From: Chitinophagaceae bacterium
GTDB taxonomy: Bacteria > Bacteroidota > Bacteroidia > Chitinophagales > Chitinophagaceae
NCBI GenBank assembly: GCA_014379965.1
Contig: JACMKU010000142.1
Span: 1 to 56,104, forward strand
Direction: 5' to 3'
Length of the DNA stretch: 56,104 nt
The notes under the pieces: generated by a model
What the model was told of the DNA's origin: nothing
Database searches by the model: none
What the model saw: the letters and a program-made list of their open reading frames with translations, nothing else
Translations under genes and position numbers: made by a program
Shown: positions 1 through 9,074 of the stretch, one piece after another
Layout of the letters: every line of letters starts with the position of its first letter
How positions within the stretch are numbered: the first letter of the stretch is position 1

Positions 1-1
1 A

Positions 2-2704
2 ATCGTAAGTTTCTATTTCATCTATCATGATATAAGGACCCGCAAGAAGTCGGAAGAGCAGTTAAAAAAGTTTAACGAAGAGTTGGAAAAGCAGGTTGCA
101 GTTAAGACCGCGGAGATCAGCGCCAGCGAGGAAAAGTATCGATCGTTGTTCGAATCAATGTCCGACGCCTATGCTAAGACAGATATTGAAGGAACGATGA
201 TGGAATTCAATCCCTCATTTCGAAACATGCTCGGATACTCTGACAAAGAACTCCAACATCTATCCTTTACCGCTATAACTCCCTCCCGATGGCACGAATT
301 CGAATTAAAGCAAGTTCGAAGGCAGGTGTTGGAAAGAGGTTACTCGGACGTATATGAGAAGGAATACATCCACAAGAGCGGAAAGATATTTCCAGTGGAA
401 CTAAGGAGTTTCTTGTTAAAGAATAGCGAAGGGGAACCCATTGGAATGTGGGCAATAGTACGCGACATCACTCAACGTAAAGAGGCGGAGAAAAAGTTGC
501 AGCACTCCGAACGAAATTTAAGACACGTTCTGTCCAGCACGTCGGATAATTTTTATGTAGTCGATAAGGAATATGTAGATACACTAATCAACGAATCCGC
601 AAAGAAGAACCTTGAACTAGCCTGGGGTAAACGAGTTGATATGGGTTCCAATATATTATCGCTCATCCCCGAGCTTAAGTCGGAACCGGTGAAATCGAGC
701 TTTGAAAAAGTCTTCGCAGGAGAACAGGTAGAATATGAATTGCATCATACGTTGGAAGGGTTACCAATCTGGGTCCTGGTTTCATATTCACCGGTATCGG
801 ATGATACCGGAAAGATCACCGGGGCCTATGTTGTATCAAAAGACATCACGGAAAGAAAGCAGGCAGAAATAGAGCTTGTTCAGGCGGAGTCAAAGTTCCG
901 TAACCTGGTAGAGCAGTCTCTTATCGGGGTCTATATTTTACACGGAGAAGTTTTTTCCTATGTAAACCCGAGGTTTGCGAGCATATTTGGCTATGATGCA
1001 AAGGAATTGATCAACATGCACCATGTTCACGATCTAATACATCCCGACGATCGGGAACGCGTTGCGGAAAACATTAGGATACGGGTTATGGGTGAAAAGG
1101 ACAGGGTCCACTATGAGGCGAGGGGCATTCGAAAAGATGGCGAAATAATTCACATCGAAGTATTCTGCAGCGGCACTATTTACACTGGCCAGCCTGCCAT
1201 AATAGGAACGATACTCGATGTCAGTGAGCGAAAAAGAGCAGAGGCTGCTATCAAGGAGAGTGAAGAACGGTATAGGGCGCTCGTTGAGAATGCACCAGAA
1301 GCGTTGGTGGTGTTTGATATCGAGGATCGAAAGTTTGTGAGCGTGAGCGAAAGTGCAGTAAAAATGTTTAAGTATTCAAAGGAAGAGTTGCTGAAACTAG
1401 GACCTGTCGATGTCAGCCCACAATATCAGCCGGATGGGCGGTTGTCTGCAGATGTTGCCGCTCAAAGGATTGGAGAGGCGATACACGGACAGAAGCCAGT
1501 GTTCGAATGGACGCATTGCGATTCTACGGGTGCAGCTATACCCTGCGAAGTTTGGCTCGTACGCTTGCCATCGGACAAGAGGATCCTTATTCGTGGAAGC
1601 CTTGTGGACATTAGTGAACGCAAGAGAATGGATGCGGAAAAGGATCGTGTTCGATTCCTGCTGAATGAAAGAGTAAAGGAACTGACAACGCTTTACCAGG
1701 CGAGCCGACTGCTGGAAACGGAAGAGAAGCCCATAGATGATATGTTGGGCGAGATAGTTTCTATTCTTCCTGGTGGATGGCAGCACTCGAATGTAGCCGC
1801 TGCCAGGATTACCCTTGGTGATATGGAGATCACGTCTCCGAACTATGGTCCGGGCTATCATCGACAGATGGCGCATTTCACTGGACCCAAGGGGGAGACG
1901 GGTATTGTAGAGGTCGTTTACCTCGAGAAAATGAAGGGGAGCGTTGAGGAAATTTTCTTCACTGAAGAGAGAAACCTTATGAAAATGGTGGCGGAAATGA
2001 TCAGGATTTATCTTGCGCGCAAACACGAAGCGATGGAGTTGAAGAAGTCGCAGCAGGAAATCCTGGACCAAAAGGTGCAGGCTCAGAAAACGATCACACG
2101 AGCCGTATTAAATGCCGAGGAAAAGGAAAGAAACAAGATTGGACAGGAGCTGCATGATAATATAAACCAAATACTCGTTAGTATTAAGCTTTACTTGTCG
2201 ATGGCTGGTGAAAAAGACGGCGCGGACGGAAAACAGCTCATAAAAAATTCCGTAGCGCTCATCGACAATGCCATTCGTGAGATCCGTGCGCTGAGTAACA
2301 GCCAGGTCACTCCGGTGAGGGAAATTAATCTTGAGGAGTTGATTCGTTCATTGATAGATAAGTTGGATGACAGCACTCGGATTGTATCCACTTTCCAATA
2401 TGCAGTAAACGGTAAGGTGATCGCCGATGACCTGAAGTTGAATATTTACAGAATTATCCAGGAACAAATCAATAACCTTCTCAAACACGCTGGTGCTTCT
2501 AAACTTTCGATCAGGATAGTAATTGAAGAAAATTATTTACAGATTACCACTAGCGATGATGGAAAGGGTTTCGACCCATCCGCAAAACGGAAAGGGATAG
2601 GGCTCTCGAATATCATGAACAGGGTTGAGTCATTCAATGGCACACTAACTATCGAGAGTGGCGAAGGCAAGGGAACGAAAATGACTATAAGGATACCTTG
2701 TTAA
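2..2704 (+). CDS. Multi-PAS sensor histidine kinase (HisKA_3/NarL type), N-terminus outside the window
   Basis: The reading frame is open to the left window edge (first full codon at base 2), so the gene is truncated. The first visible codons, YHDIRTRKKSEEQL, look like the end of a further PAS domain. Four more PAS/PAC units follow, at about residues 45-160, 165-280, 293-410 and 418-535 of the visible frame; most end in a D-I-[TS]-E-R-K type PAC tail. A divergent GAF-like stretch (565-690) follows. The phospho-acceptor is in ELHDN (His codon at 2153-2155), the HisKA_3 form used by NarL/DesK-like kinases. The HATPase domain shows an N box (EQINNLLKHAG), DDGKGFD and GIGLSNI. No membrane segment is visible in this part. 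Such kinases normally phosphorylate a LuxR/NarL response regulator, which is not seen downstream. The family is certain; the signal sensed is unknown. Confidence 0.93.
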   Translation: MVSFYFIYHDIRTRKKSEEQLKKFNEELEKQVAVKTAEISASEEKYRSLFESMSDAYAKTDIEGTMMEFNPSFRNMLGYSDKELQHLSFTAITPSRWHEFELKQVRRQVLERGYSDVYEKEYIHKSGKIFPVELRSFLLKNSEGEPIGMWAIVRDITQRKEAEKKLQHSERNLRHVLSSTSDNFYVVDKEYVDTLINESAKKNLELAWGKRVDMGSNILSLIPELKSEPVKSSFEKVFAGEQVEYELHHTLEGLPIWVLVSYSPVSDDTGKITGAYVVSKDITERKQAEIELVQAESKFRNLVEQSLIGVYILHGEVFSYVNPRFASIFGYDAKELINMHHVHDLIHPDDRERVAENIRIRVMGEKDRVHYEARGIRKDGEIIHIEVFCSGTIYTGQPAIIGTILDVSERKRAEAAIKESEERYRALVENAPEALVVFDIEDRKFVSVSESAVKMFKYSKEELLKLGPVDVSPQYQPDGRLSADVAAQRIGEAIHGQKPVFEWTHCDSTGAAIPCEVWLVRLPSDKRILIRGSLVDISERKRMDAEKDRVRFLLNERVKELTTLYQASRLLETEEKPIDDMLGEIVSILPGGWQHSNVAAARITLGDMEITSPNYGPGYHRQMAHFTGPKGETGIVEVVYLEKMKGSVEEIFFTEERNLMKMVAEMIRIYLARKHEAMELKKSQQEILDQKVQAQKTITRAVLNAEEKERNKIGQELHDNINQILVSIKLYLSMAGEKDGADGKQLIKNSVALIDNAIREIRALSNSQVTPVREINLEELIRSLIDKLDDSTRIVSTFQYAVNGKVIADDLKLNIYRIIQEQINNLLKHAGASKLSIRIVIEENYLQITTSDDGKGFDPSAKRKGIGLSNIMNRVESFNGTLTIESGEGKGTKMTIRIPC

Positions 2705-2731
2705 ATCCCCTCTTTAAACCGCGCGTTTTAC

Positions 2732-2739
2732 TACATTTG
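2732..2739 (+). promoter_or_regulatory. Bacteroidota -7 promoter box (TACATTTG)
   Basis: TACATTTG fits the TAnnTTTG consensus of the Bacteroidota housekeeping sigma factor. It lies about 150 bases before the chosen hppD start and just after the kinase stop, which implies an untranslated leader of about 140 bases. No convincing -33 TTG was found at the usual spacing. Confidence 0.5.
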
Positions 2740-2888
2740 TGATATGCGGCCCGATTACCCACATAAGATATTCTCAGATCTTCGCACCGATTTCAACCTC
2801 CTGATGGAGGCGCTGGCGATGGACAGTCATCATGACTGATTTTTTCCAGTTATCCCGCATTCACTTCATTACCAAAAAGATCTCAAGC

Positions 2889-4019
2889 ATGGGTACATCA
2901 GCACTCGATAAGAAAGAAACAACACAAAAAGATTTCCTTCCATTGGAAGGCACAGACTACGTAGAATTTTATGTGGGTAATGCCAAGCAAGCTGCACATT
3001 ACTACATGACCGCATTTGGTTTCCAGGCCCTGGCTTATGCCGGACCCGAAACGGGCGTCAAGGACAGAGCGAGTTATGCCATCCGTCAGCACAAGCTCAC
3101 CTTCGTATTAACCACACCATTGCGTTCCAAAAATCCGATAGCGGACCATATCTATAGGCATGGAGATGGCGTAAAGGCAATATCACTCCGTGTGCAGGAT
3201 GCTACGGGTGCATGGGAAGAAACAACCAGACGAGGGGCCAGGAGTTACTTGGAACCCACCAGGCTCAAAGACGAGAATGGCGAGGTGGTCATGAGTGGAA
3301 TACATACCTACGGAGATACTGTGCATCTCTTCATAGAAAGGCAGAACTACAATGGTTCGTTCATGCCGGGCTATAGACCCTGGAGTCATCCGCATTTCAA
3401 ACCAACGGATACAGGTCTGCAATATGTCGACCATTGCGTTGGAAATGTGGGATGGAACCAGATGAATCCATGGGTAAGTTTCTATGAAAACGTAATGGGG
3501 TTTAAGAATATCCTAACCTTTGACGATGCCGATATTTCGACAGAGTATTCCGCGCTGATGAGCAAAGTAATGAGCAGTGGTAACGGTTTTGTAAAGTTTC
3601 CAATCAACGAGCCCGCCGAAGGCAAGAAGAAATCGCAGGTAGAAGAATATCTCGAATTTTATGATGGCGAAGGCGTGCAACACGTGGCGCTGGCGACAAA
3701 AGATATCGTGGCGACAGTCAGGGATCTCATGAGCCGCGGTGTCGAGTTCCTGAAAGTGCCTGGCACTTATTATGACGACCTGATCGACCGGGTAGGTCAT
3801 ATCGATGAAGATCTTGGCCCTTTGAAGGAGCTGGGCATCCTGGTCGACCGGGATAATGAAGGGTATCTACTTCAGCTTTTTTCTAAACCGGTTGAGGACA
3901 GGCCGACACTTTTCTTCGAGATCATACAGCGCAAAGGTGCCAAAAGCTTTGGAAAAGGGAATTTCAAAGCGTTGTTCGAAGCTATCGAGCGCGAACAGGA
4001 GGCTCGCGGAAATCTGTAG
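2889..4019 (+). CDS. hppD: 4-hydroxyphenylpyruvate dioxygenase
   Basis: This Fe(II) enzyme converts 4-hydroxyphenylpyruvate to homogentisate in tyrosine breakdown. Two vicinal-oxygen-chelate halves are visible. The C-terminal half carries the expected metal ligands: His182 in DHCVGN, His265 in VQHVALAT and Glu344 in FFEIIQ, counted from the ATG at 2889. The product is 376 residues, normal for the family. An upstream in-frame ATG at 2832 would add 19 residues (MTDFFQLSR...) with no family counterpart, so 2889 is preferred. No homogentisate dioxygenase or fumarylacetoacetase lies nearby, so the pathway is not clustered here. Confidence 0.96.
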   Translation: MGTSALDKKETTQKDFLPLEGTDYVEFYVGNAKQAAHYYMTAFGFQALAYAGPETGVKDRASYAIRQHKLTFVLTTPLRSKNPIADHIYRHGDGVKAISLRVQDATGAWEETTRRGARSYLEPTRLKDENGEVVMSGIHTYGDTVHLFIERQNYNGSFMPGYRPWSHPHFKPTDTGLQYVDHCVGNVGWNQMNPWVSFYENVMGFKNILTFDDADISTEYSALMSKVMSSGNGFVKFPINEPAEGKKKSQVEEYLEFYDGEGVQHVALATKDIVATVRDLMSRGVEFLKVPGTYYDDLIDRVGHIDEDLGPLKELGILVDRDNEGYLLQLFSKPVEDRPTLFFEIIQRKGAKSFGKGNFKALFEAIEREQEARGNL

Positions 4020-4132
4020 GATTTGGCGAATGTCCGTTAGGGCGATTCGGGGATATGCTGAAAAAATCCCTAATTCTCTCCGTTGAGTACGGATTTGAGG
4101 TGCCATGGCTACTTCCGGCGTGTTTTTAGCTC

Positions 4133-4140
4133 TATATTTG
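4133..4140 (+). promoter_or_regulatory. Bacteroidota -7 promoter box (TATATTTG)
   Basis: TATATTTG is an exact TAnnTTTG match, 70 bases before the start codon of the L,D-transpeptidase gene at 4210. It implies a leader of about 60 bases. Confidence 0.55.
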
Positions 4141-4209
4141 CATATAAATTAAGGCGTGAGAAGCATAAATGAATCGTTAGCACGTTATTGTAAATAATCA
4201 ACGCATAGC

Positions 4210-5439
4210 ATGAAAAACCTGGTTCTGTCCCTTGTCCTAATCATTTGTTTTGAAACCGCCTTGAAGGCACAATCGCCATCCCCCAGAACCGGGACCTCCT
4301 TCACTACTTTTATTGATTACCAGAAGACTTTCAGCCGCCCCGACGAATCATTCCGAAGGAAAGGGGATACGCTGCAAAGACAGTTTGCAAAGAAAGGACT
4401 TAAGTGGCCTGCGAATTACATATATATACGTTCCTTTAAATACGACAGCCAGCTTGAGGTATGGGTGAAAGACGAATTGTCCGAGCCTTTTAAGCATTTC
4501 AAAACCTATCGCGTTTGCGCATTGGCAGGTACCCTTGGCCCGAAGAGGCTCGAAGGTGATTACCAGGTACCTGAAGGGTTTTATTATATTAACGAGTTTA
4601 ATCCCAAGAGCAACTATTACTTGTCGCTCGGCATTAACTATCCTAACCTTTCGGACCGTATCCTGAGCGATTCCATTCGTCCGGGCGGTGGCATTTATAT
4701 TCACGGTAGCTGCGTTACCGTAGGTTGTATTCCCCTGACTGATGAGCAGATCGACGAGGTTTATGTGCTCGCTGCGCATGCAAAGAGCAAAGGACAGGAT
4801 TTTATCCCGGTTCACATTTTTCCAATTCGTTATAATGTTCCCAGGAGCGTTAACTATTTCAATAATTTTTCCAAGGATGACCCCTCGCTGAAGAAGTTCG
4901 CAGCCAATCTAGAATATGCGTTCGATTATTTCGACAAGTACAAGCAGCTACCTGTGATACTTGTAACGGAGAAAGGTGATTACGTTGTCAACGGCGCAAT
5001 CCCACATAGGGCAAAGGCGGAAAAAGACGAAGTAGTAAAGAAGCGTGTACCGGTGCAGCATCGTGAGAGAAAAATTCCAACACTTGTTGAAGCCGTGCAT
5101 GAGTGGCCTAAATTTCCCGGCGGTGGAGAGGCATTCATGAAATACCTCGACGATCTTGGTAAAGAGATGATCGGCTACTTACCTACCGGTGTGAGAAAAG
5201 CATACGTACAGGTTGAATTCATTATCGATAAGGATGGAGTCCCCGTTAACTTCAAAGTACTTCGCGGCACCAAAGACGAAGATTTCATTGATGAACTGAT
5301 CGTACGTCTCGAAAAGATGCCTGAATGGCAACCCGCCATTTTAAATGATAAACCAGTTCCCAAGAAGATGGTACAGACCATCACCGTCGAAGTGCCCGAA
5401 TCGGGAGTTGCAGGAGCGGGAGGGACAAATAATCAATAG
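4210..5439 (+). CDS. Secreted L,D-transpeptidase (YkuD) with C-terminal TonB_C domain
   Basis: The 409-residue protein has a signal peptide (about residues 1-20, ending ALKA|Q). A YkuD catalytic domain follows at about 70-210, with the active-site pattern HGSCVTVGC (His165, Cys173), as in ErfK/YafK-type enzymes that cross-link peptidoglycan stem peptides or anchor proteins to them. Residues about 299-394 match the Bacteroidota TonB C-terminal domain: FPGGGEAFMKYL, then VQVEFIIDKDGVP, then MPEWQPA. TonB_C normally contacts TonB-dependent receptors, and I see no TonB membrane helix or proline-rich linker, so the protein should lie free in the periplasm. The stop codon TAG lies inside the repeat unit CAATAGG that begins the following palindrome. 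The domain calls are firm; the biological role of the fusion is inference. Confidence 0.9.
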   Translation: MKNLVLSLVLIICFETALKAQSPSPRTGTSFTTFIDYQKTFSRPDESFRRKGDTLQRQFAKKGLKWPANYIYIRSFKYDSQLEVWVKDELSEPFKHFKTYRVCALAGTLGPKRLEGDYQVPEGFYYINEFNPKSNYYLSLGINYPNLSDRILSDSIRPGGGIYIHGSCVTVGCIPLTDEQIDEVYVLAAHAKSKGQDFIPVHIFPIRYNVPRSVNYFNNFSKDDPSLKKFAANLEYAFDYFDKYKQLPVILVTEKGDYVVNGAIPHRAKAEKDEVVKKRVPVQHRERKIPTLVEAVHEWPKFPGGGEAFMKYLDDLGKEMIGYLPTGVRKAYVQVEFIIDKDGVPVNFKVLRGTKDEDFIDELIVRLEKMPEWQPAILNDKPVPKKMVQTITVEVPESGVAGAGGTNNQ

Positions 5440-5527
5440 GCAATAAGCAATAGGCAATGGGCAAAATTCAATAGGCAATGGGCTACCTGCATATTGCCTA
5501 TTGAATTTTGCCCATTGTCAATTGCAA
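5434..5527. repeat. CAATAGG heptamer palindrome
   Basis: Seven-base units CAATAGG, CAATAAG, CAATAGG and CAATGGG run from 5434, overlapping the preceding gene's stop codon. The inner part is a perfect 25-bp inverted repeat, 5455-5479 against 5493-5517, with a 13-base loop. There is no T-run after it, so it is not a classical terminator. Related units recur at 8896, 19163, 25677, 35293 and 44554. Confidence 0.85.
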
Positions 5528-5679
5528 TATCTCCGCTTCCTCAACCTGAGTTCTACGAGATTCTCTCTGAAAAATCCCTAAAAAGTCTTCAGTTTCGGAC
5601 GTAAGTAGGTAGGTTTAACCCTGCCCGCGCGGAGCTCTGTGCTGGCTTAATTGTTCATTTTCAACCAAAATCAATTCTT

Positions 5680-6303
5680 ATGAAAACAATGCAACTCTTA
5701 ATGGTAGGCGTCGTAGCTGGATCTTTATTTACCACATCCTGTCAACGGGATTCTATCGATGATCTATCGGTACAAAATCAAAAGTCTACCATAGTTACGT
5801 ATGATCAGACCGCGGTTTTCGGGCAGACTCCATCGGGTCCATGTAATCCCGGCGCATTTACGATCACCCTGGAGAGCCGCACGCAAGTGAATGGCAACTG
5901 GGAGTGGATATGGAGCGCTTACAACCCGAATCCCGGCAATGGTTCGAATGGAACGGCGCAGAATCTGAGCCACTGGGGAATGCAAATGACCTCATGTGTT
6001 GACGCGGCGTCGCTCGTATCGGCCGCATATAGTGGAGATGGAATTAACTGGACTTCATTTACACCTTCGTTGCAACAGGATCCAAGCCAGGGTTGTTTGA
6101 CGGTACCTGTATTGAAGTTTGACTTCGGTACTACTGGTTCTGCCAAGTCATACTATCGACTCGTCGTAAACCAGGCTTTTGAACCGGGTGACGCTCTTGC
6201 CTATTACAAATCGGGAAGCAGAACCGGATGCTGCACATTCAATTTTACCGGTATAGGTGATTGTAGTGGACCAGTGGAGATAGTGGAGAGGCCGGTGGAG
6301 TAA
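5680..6303 (+). CDS. Hypothetical lipoprotein
   Basis: I do not recognise this 207-residue protein. It starts with a lipoprotein signal (lipobox FTTSC, Cys at residue 21). The mature part is rich in Gly, Ser, Asn and Trp, with the look of a small beta-sandwich. Several cysteines (CNPG, TSCVDA, QGCL, GCCTF, GDC) could form disulfides in the periplasm or outside the cell. It is preceded by 240 bases holding the CAATAGG palindrome and followed by the CGTTTAA palindrome, and appears monocistronic. No function is proposed. Confidence 0.75.
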   Translation: MKTMQLLMVGVVAGSLFTTSCQRDSIDDLSVQNQKSTIVTYDQTAVFGQTPSGPCNPGAFTITLESRTQVNGNWEWIWSAYNPNPGNGSNGTAQNLSHWGMQMTSCVDAASLVSAAYSGDGINWTSFTPSLQQDPSQGCLTVPVLKFDFGTTGSAKSYYRLVVNQAFEPGDALAYYKSGSRTGCCTFNFTGIGDCSGPVEIVERPVE

Positions 6304-6310
6304 TCTTATT

Positions 6311-6443
6311 CGTTTAAAAGGTTTAACGTTTAACGTTTAACGTGATCTAAGGTCGTAGAGGCAATTTCCCTTCGGAGAATATGACAACCGAAATGCTTTT
6401 CGAATTAAAAAACGTTAAACGTTAAACCCTTAAACGTTAAACG
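6311..6443. repeat. CGTTTAA heptamer palindrome, copy A
   Basis: The left arm (6311-6342) is built of CGTTTAA/GTTTAAC units. The right arm (6411-6443) is built of their reverse complement, with a 68-base spacer between. The element fills the gap between the convergent lipoprotein and aspartate kinase genes and ends one base before the kinase stop codon. The spacer contains a TTTCCC-TTC-GG palindrome like those at 31.7-32.2 kb. Sister copies lie at 14846, 23084, 46820 and 52564. Confidence 0.85.
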
Positions 6444-6444
6444 G

Positions 6445-7719
6445 TCATTTCGTAACGCTTGTCATCAATACTTGTATCGTTTCCGGCGTCTGCTGTCGAA
6501 GCAAAATAGATTTTGCATTAACCATCTTCTCTAGGATGGTCGTATCATAGTGGCGTATGGTAAGAAGTGAGAGACCTTTAAGCACTTTAACATCGAAGAG
6601 CGAAGAAGCCTCCAATGCGAGTTTCTCGATGCGGTCGGTATGATCGTCCATCACGCAGAGGAAACTGATGGCTCCATTCTGAGTAAGGTTGGGTTTGACT
6701 TTTAGTTTTTCAAAAAGACTATAGAGATGGCTTACATGGTGCTCCCCAACGAATGAGAAATCCCTTGAACTCATTTCGATCATGACCTGGTTTTGCTTAA
6801 GGACGATGATCGGTGGCAGCTGCTTCAATGATTTGCCATGAATGACAGTTCCTTCCAGTGATGGCTGCAAAAAGCATTTAACGTATAATGGAATCCCTTT
6901 ATTCTGCAATGGCTTTATTGTCTTTGGATGAATTACCTGCGCACCGTAGTAGGCCATTTCGATAACCTCATTGTAATTGAGTTCGTGGATTGGCTGTACA
7001 TCTGCAAACTCTTTTGGATCGGCATTCATCACGCTCTCTACGTCCTTCCAGATCGTCTGGCTCACGGCGTCCATCATGTTAGCAAACACCGCCGCGCTGT
7101 AGTCGCTGCCTTCCCTTCCAAGGGTGGTGCTTTCATTCTCGTCCGTTGCCCCGATGAATCCTTGTGTGAGTATGATGTTCGTGACAGAGAAAGATGGAAT
7201 GATCACTTCATTCACTTTTGACTGTGTATAGGTCCAATCGATTCCGGCATCACGGAAATTATCGTCCGTGCGGATGATGTCGCGGACATCCATCCATTGG
7301 TTCGCTATGCCGATGCTATTTAGATAGTGGCTGACCAATGCAGTAGATAGCAATTCACCAATACACACCACCTGGTCATAATAATAGTCATACTCTCGTA
7401 CAGGGGAATCGTGTAGAAGCCATTCAGCCTCCGTGAAAAACTCCTTCAATTGTTGTTCGCAAGCAGGAAGACTATCGGTGAGCAATTGTCTTGCGGTTTC
7501 GAGGTGCTGTTGCTTCACCTTTGCAAAAAGACTCAGTGCTTCCTCTAGCTTCTGGGAGAAAAAAGCCTCTGTCACTTTCTCCAGGGCATTGGTGGTCTTC
7601 CCCATAGCCGAGATCACTACCAGCAACTTCTCGCCTTTGTACGATTGAATGATCTCGCCCACATTCCTGATTCTTTCCACGCTATTGACGGACGCCCCGC
7701 CGAACTTGAATATTTTCAT
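6445..7719 (-). CDS. lysC: Aspartate kinase (monofunctional)
   Basis: The product phosphorylates aspartate, the first step towards lysine, threonine, methionine and diaminopimelate. The 424-residue protein starts with the kinase motif KFGGASV. It has the downstream signatures VVISAMGKTT and TLGREGSDYSAA, and an ACT-like regulatory region in the last 140 residues. It is not fused to homoserine dehydrogenase. The ATG at 7719 is chosen because translation from the further upstream start at 7818 adds 33 residues before the conserved KFGG, and 7719 leaves room for a divergent promoter region shared with fbp. Confidence 0.95.
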   Translation of the reverse strand: MKIFKFGGASVNSVERIRNVGEIIQSYKGEKLLVVISAMGKTTNALEKVTEAFFSQKLEEALSLFAKVKQQHLETARQLLTDSLPACEQQLKEFFTEAEWLLHDSPVREYDYYYDQVVCIGELLSTALVSHYLNSIGIANQWMDVRDIIRTDDNFRDAGIDWTYTQSKVNEVIIPSFSVTNIILTQGFIGATDENESTTLGREGSDYSAAVFANMMDAVSQTIWKDVESVMNADPKEFADVQPIHELNYNEVIEMAYYGAQVIHPKTIKPLQNKGIPLYVKCFLQPSLEGTVIHGKSLKQLPPIIVLKQNQVMIEMSSRDFSFVGEHHVSHLYSLFEKLKVKPNLTQNGAISFLCVMDDHTDRIEKLALEASSLFDVKVLKGLSLLTIRHYDTTILEKMVNAKSILLRQQTPETIQVLMTSVTK

Positions 7720-7835
7720 GAAACCTTCCTCGCTGATTAATCCTTTAGAATTGCTGTTTGCAAATGTCGGAATATTCCGCATAAACAACCCCGGCAATGC
7801 GTCGAAGTATTCGTCCAACTTCTCAAGTTTCCGCT

Positions 7836-7843
7836 TACATTTG
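7836..7843 (+). promoter_or_regulatory. Promoter box (TACATTTG) for fbp
   Basis: TACATTTG is an exact TAnnTTTG match 20 bases before the fbp start codon. It predicts transcription starting about 14 bases before the ATG. Confidence 0.55.
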
Positions 7844-7863
7844 TCCTGAACTAACTTGCTTAT

Positions 7864-8877
7864 ATGACCATCAACCGTAAAGTCCTAACTCTAGACGAAT
7901 TCACGATCCAACAGGTACGCCACATTCCTAATGCTACAGGAGAGCTTAGTACGCTGTTGAGAGACATCGGACTTGCCGCCAAAAGAGTAAACGTGGAGGT
8001 GAACAAGGCTGGATTGGTGGACATACTGGGTGATGCGGGCAGCGTGAATGTACAAGGGGAGGATGTGAAGAAGCTCGACATCTTTGCCAATGACCAATTT
8101 ACAGGCGTGCTTCAACACGGTATTAGTTGCGCCGGCATTGCTAGTGAAGAACTCGACGACTACATAGCCTTCGACGATTCGGTGAGTAGGAATTCGAAGT
8201 ACGTTTGCCTCTTCGATCCACTTGACGGTAGCGGCAATATTGATGTCAACGTTTCAATCGGCACCATCTTCGGTGTCTATCGTCGCGTAACGCCGAAAGG
8301 TGATATGGCGTGCAAGGAAGATTTTCTCCAGAAAGGGACACAGCAGGTAGCTGCTGGCTATATCGTATACGGTTCTTCGACGATGCTTGTGTATGCTACG
8401 AGGAGAGGGGTCAATGGCTTCACTCTCGACCAGTCGATTGGGGAATTCACAATGAGTCACCCGGATATTCAATGTCCGTCCATAGGAAAAATATACTCAG
8501 TTAATCATGGCAACTTCTTCCAGTATATGGAAGGGGTTAGAAACTATATCAACATCTGCCAGAAGAAGGATAAATCAAATGGCGGGCCGTATACGCAACG
8601 CTACATCGGTAGTATGGTTGCAGATGTGCATCGCAATTTGATCAAAGGTGGAATTTTCATGTATCCCGGAACATTGGACAAGCCTAAAGGAAAGCTTCGC
8701 CTGCTGTATGAATGCAATCCATTCGCCTTCATCATCGAAGTGGCTGGCGGAAAGGCGACCGATGGAAAGCAAAGGATACTCGATATACAGCCTACGGAAC
8801 TGCACCAGCGAACCCCCATGTTTATTGGAAGCAAGCAGATGATGGAGGAGTTGGAGAGAGAGATGGGGAAGAGTTAG
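7864..8877 (+). CDS. fbp: Class 1 fructose-1,6-bisphosphatase
   Basis: The enzyme hydrolyses fructose-1,6-bisphosphate to fructose-6-phosphate in gluconeogenesis. The 337-residue length is normal for class 1. The metal-binding signature DPLDGSGNID is present. The sugar-phosphate region (YIGSMVADVHRNL, GGIFMYPGT) and KLRLLYECNP are also clear. It faces away from lysC and is followed by a heptamer repeat tract. Class II aldolase is encoded at 45.6 kb in this window, but the two are not linked. Confidence 0.97.
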   Translation: MTINRKVLTLDEFTIQQVRHIPNATGELSTLLRDIGLAAKRVNVEVNKAGLVDILGDAGSVNVQGEDVKKLDIFANDQFTGVLQHGISCAGIASEELDDYIAFDDSVSRNSKYVCLFDPLDGSGNIDVNVSIGTIFGVYRRVTPKGDMACKEDFLQKGTQQVAAGYIVYGSSTMLVYATRRGVNGFTLDQSIGEFTMSHPDIQCPSIGKIYSVNHGNFFQYMEGVRNYINICQKKDKSNGGPYTQRYIGSMVADVHRNLIKGGIFMYPGTLDKPKGKLRLLYECNPFAFIIEVAGGKATDGKQRILDIQPTELHQRTPMFIGSKQMMEELEREMGKS

Positions 8878-8944
8878 GAGGCGGGAGGCGATAGACAATA
8901 GGCAATGGGCAATGGGCAATAGGCGATGGGCGATGGGCAATGGA
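8877..8944. repeat. CAATRGG/GGAGGCG heptamer tract
   Basis: Directly after the fbp stop come two GGAGGCG units (from 8877). From 8896 seven tandem 7-mers follow: CAATAGG, CAATGGG, CAATGGG, CAATAGG, CGATGGG, CGATGGG, CAATGGA. Only one arm is present; no reverse-complement arm lies nearby. Confidence 0.8.
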
Positions 8945-8982
8945 GGTTCAAAAAAGTTATTCTGGTTTTGGGTATTATTCTC

Positions 8983-8990
8983 TATTTTTG
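8983..8990 (+). promoter_or_regulatory. Promoter box (TATTTTTG) of the his operon
   Basis: TATTTTTG fits TAnnTTTG and lies 16 bases before the ATG of the his leader peptide, so the transcript would start just before the leader. Confidence 0.55.
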
Positions 8991-9005
8991 CGACGACAGA
9001 CGAAA

Positions 9006-9074
9006 ATGAACAACTTTACACATACACATCATCACCATTTTACCCAACGGGTAAGCTGTGATGGTATTATGTAG
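9006..9074 (+). CDS. hisL: his operon leader peptide
   Basis: A 22-residue open frame, too short for normal gene calling, contains FTHTHHHHF: five histidine codons in a window of six residues (9021-9038). It lies between a promoter box and an intrinsic terminator just ahead of hisG, which is the classical arrangement for transcription attenuation by histidyl-tRNA supply. The stop codon TAG is at 9072-9074. The frame, the His run and the downstream alternative hairpins are seen directly in the sequence; function follows from the well-known his and trp attenuators. Confidence 0.9.
   Translation: MNNFTHTHHHHFTQRVSCDGIM

Noticed and set aside
1397..2071. A 224-codon open frame on the minus strand inside the kinase gene
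   Set aside because: It is wholly inside a certain kinase reading frame on the other strand and has no recognisable domain.
2744..2839. A 31-codon open frame (MRPDYPHKIF...) between the kinase and hppD
   Set aside because: It starts within a few bases of the predicted transcription start, has no recognisable relatives, and is as expected by chance; it may be a leader but nothing supports it.
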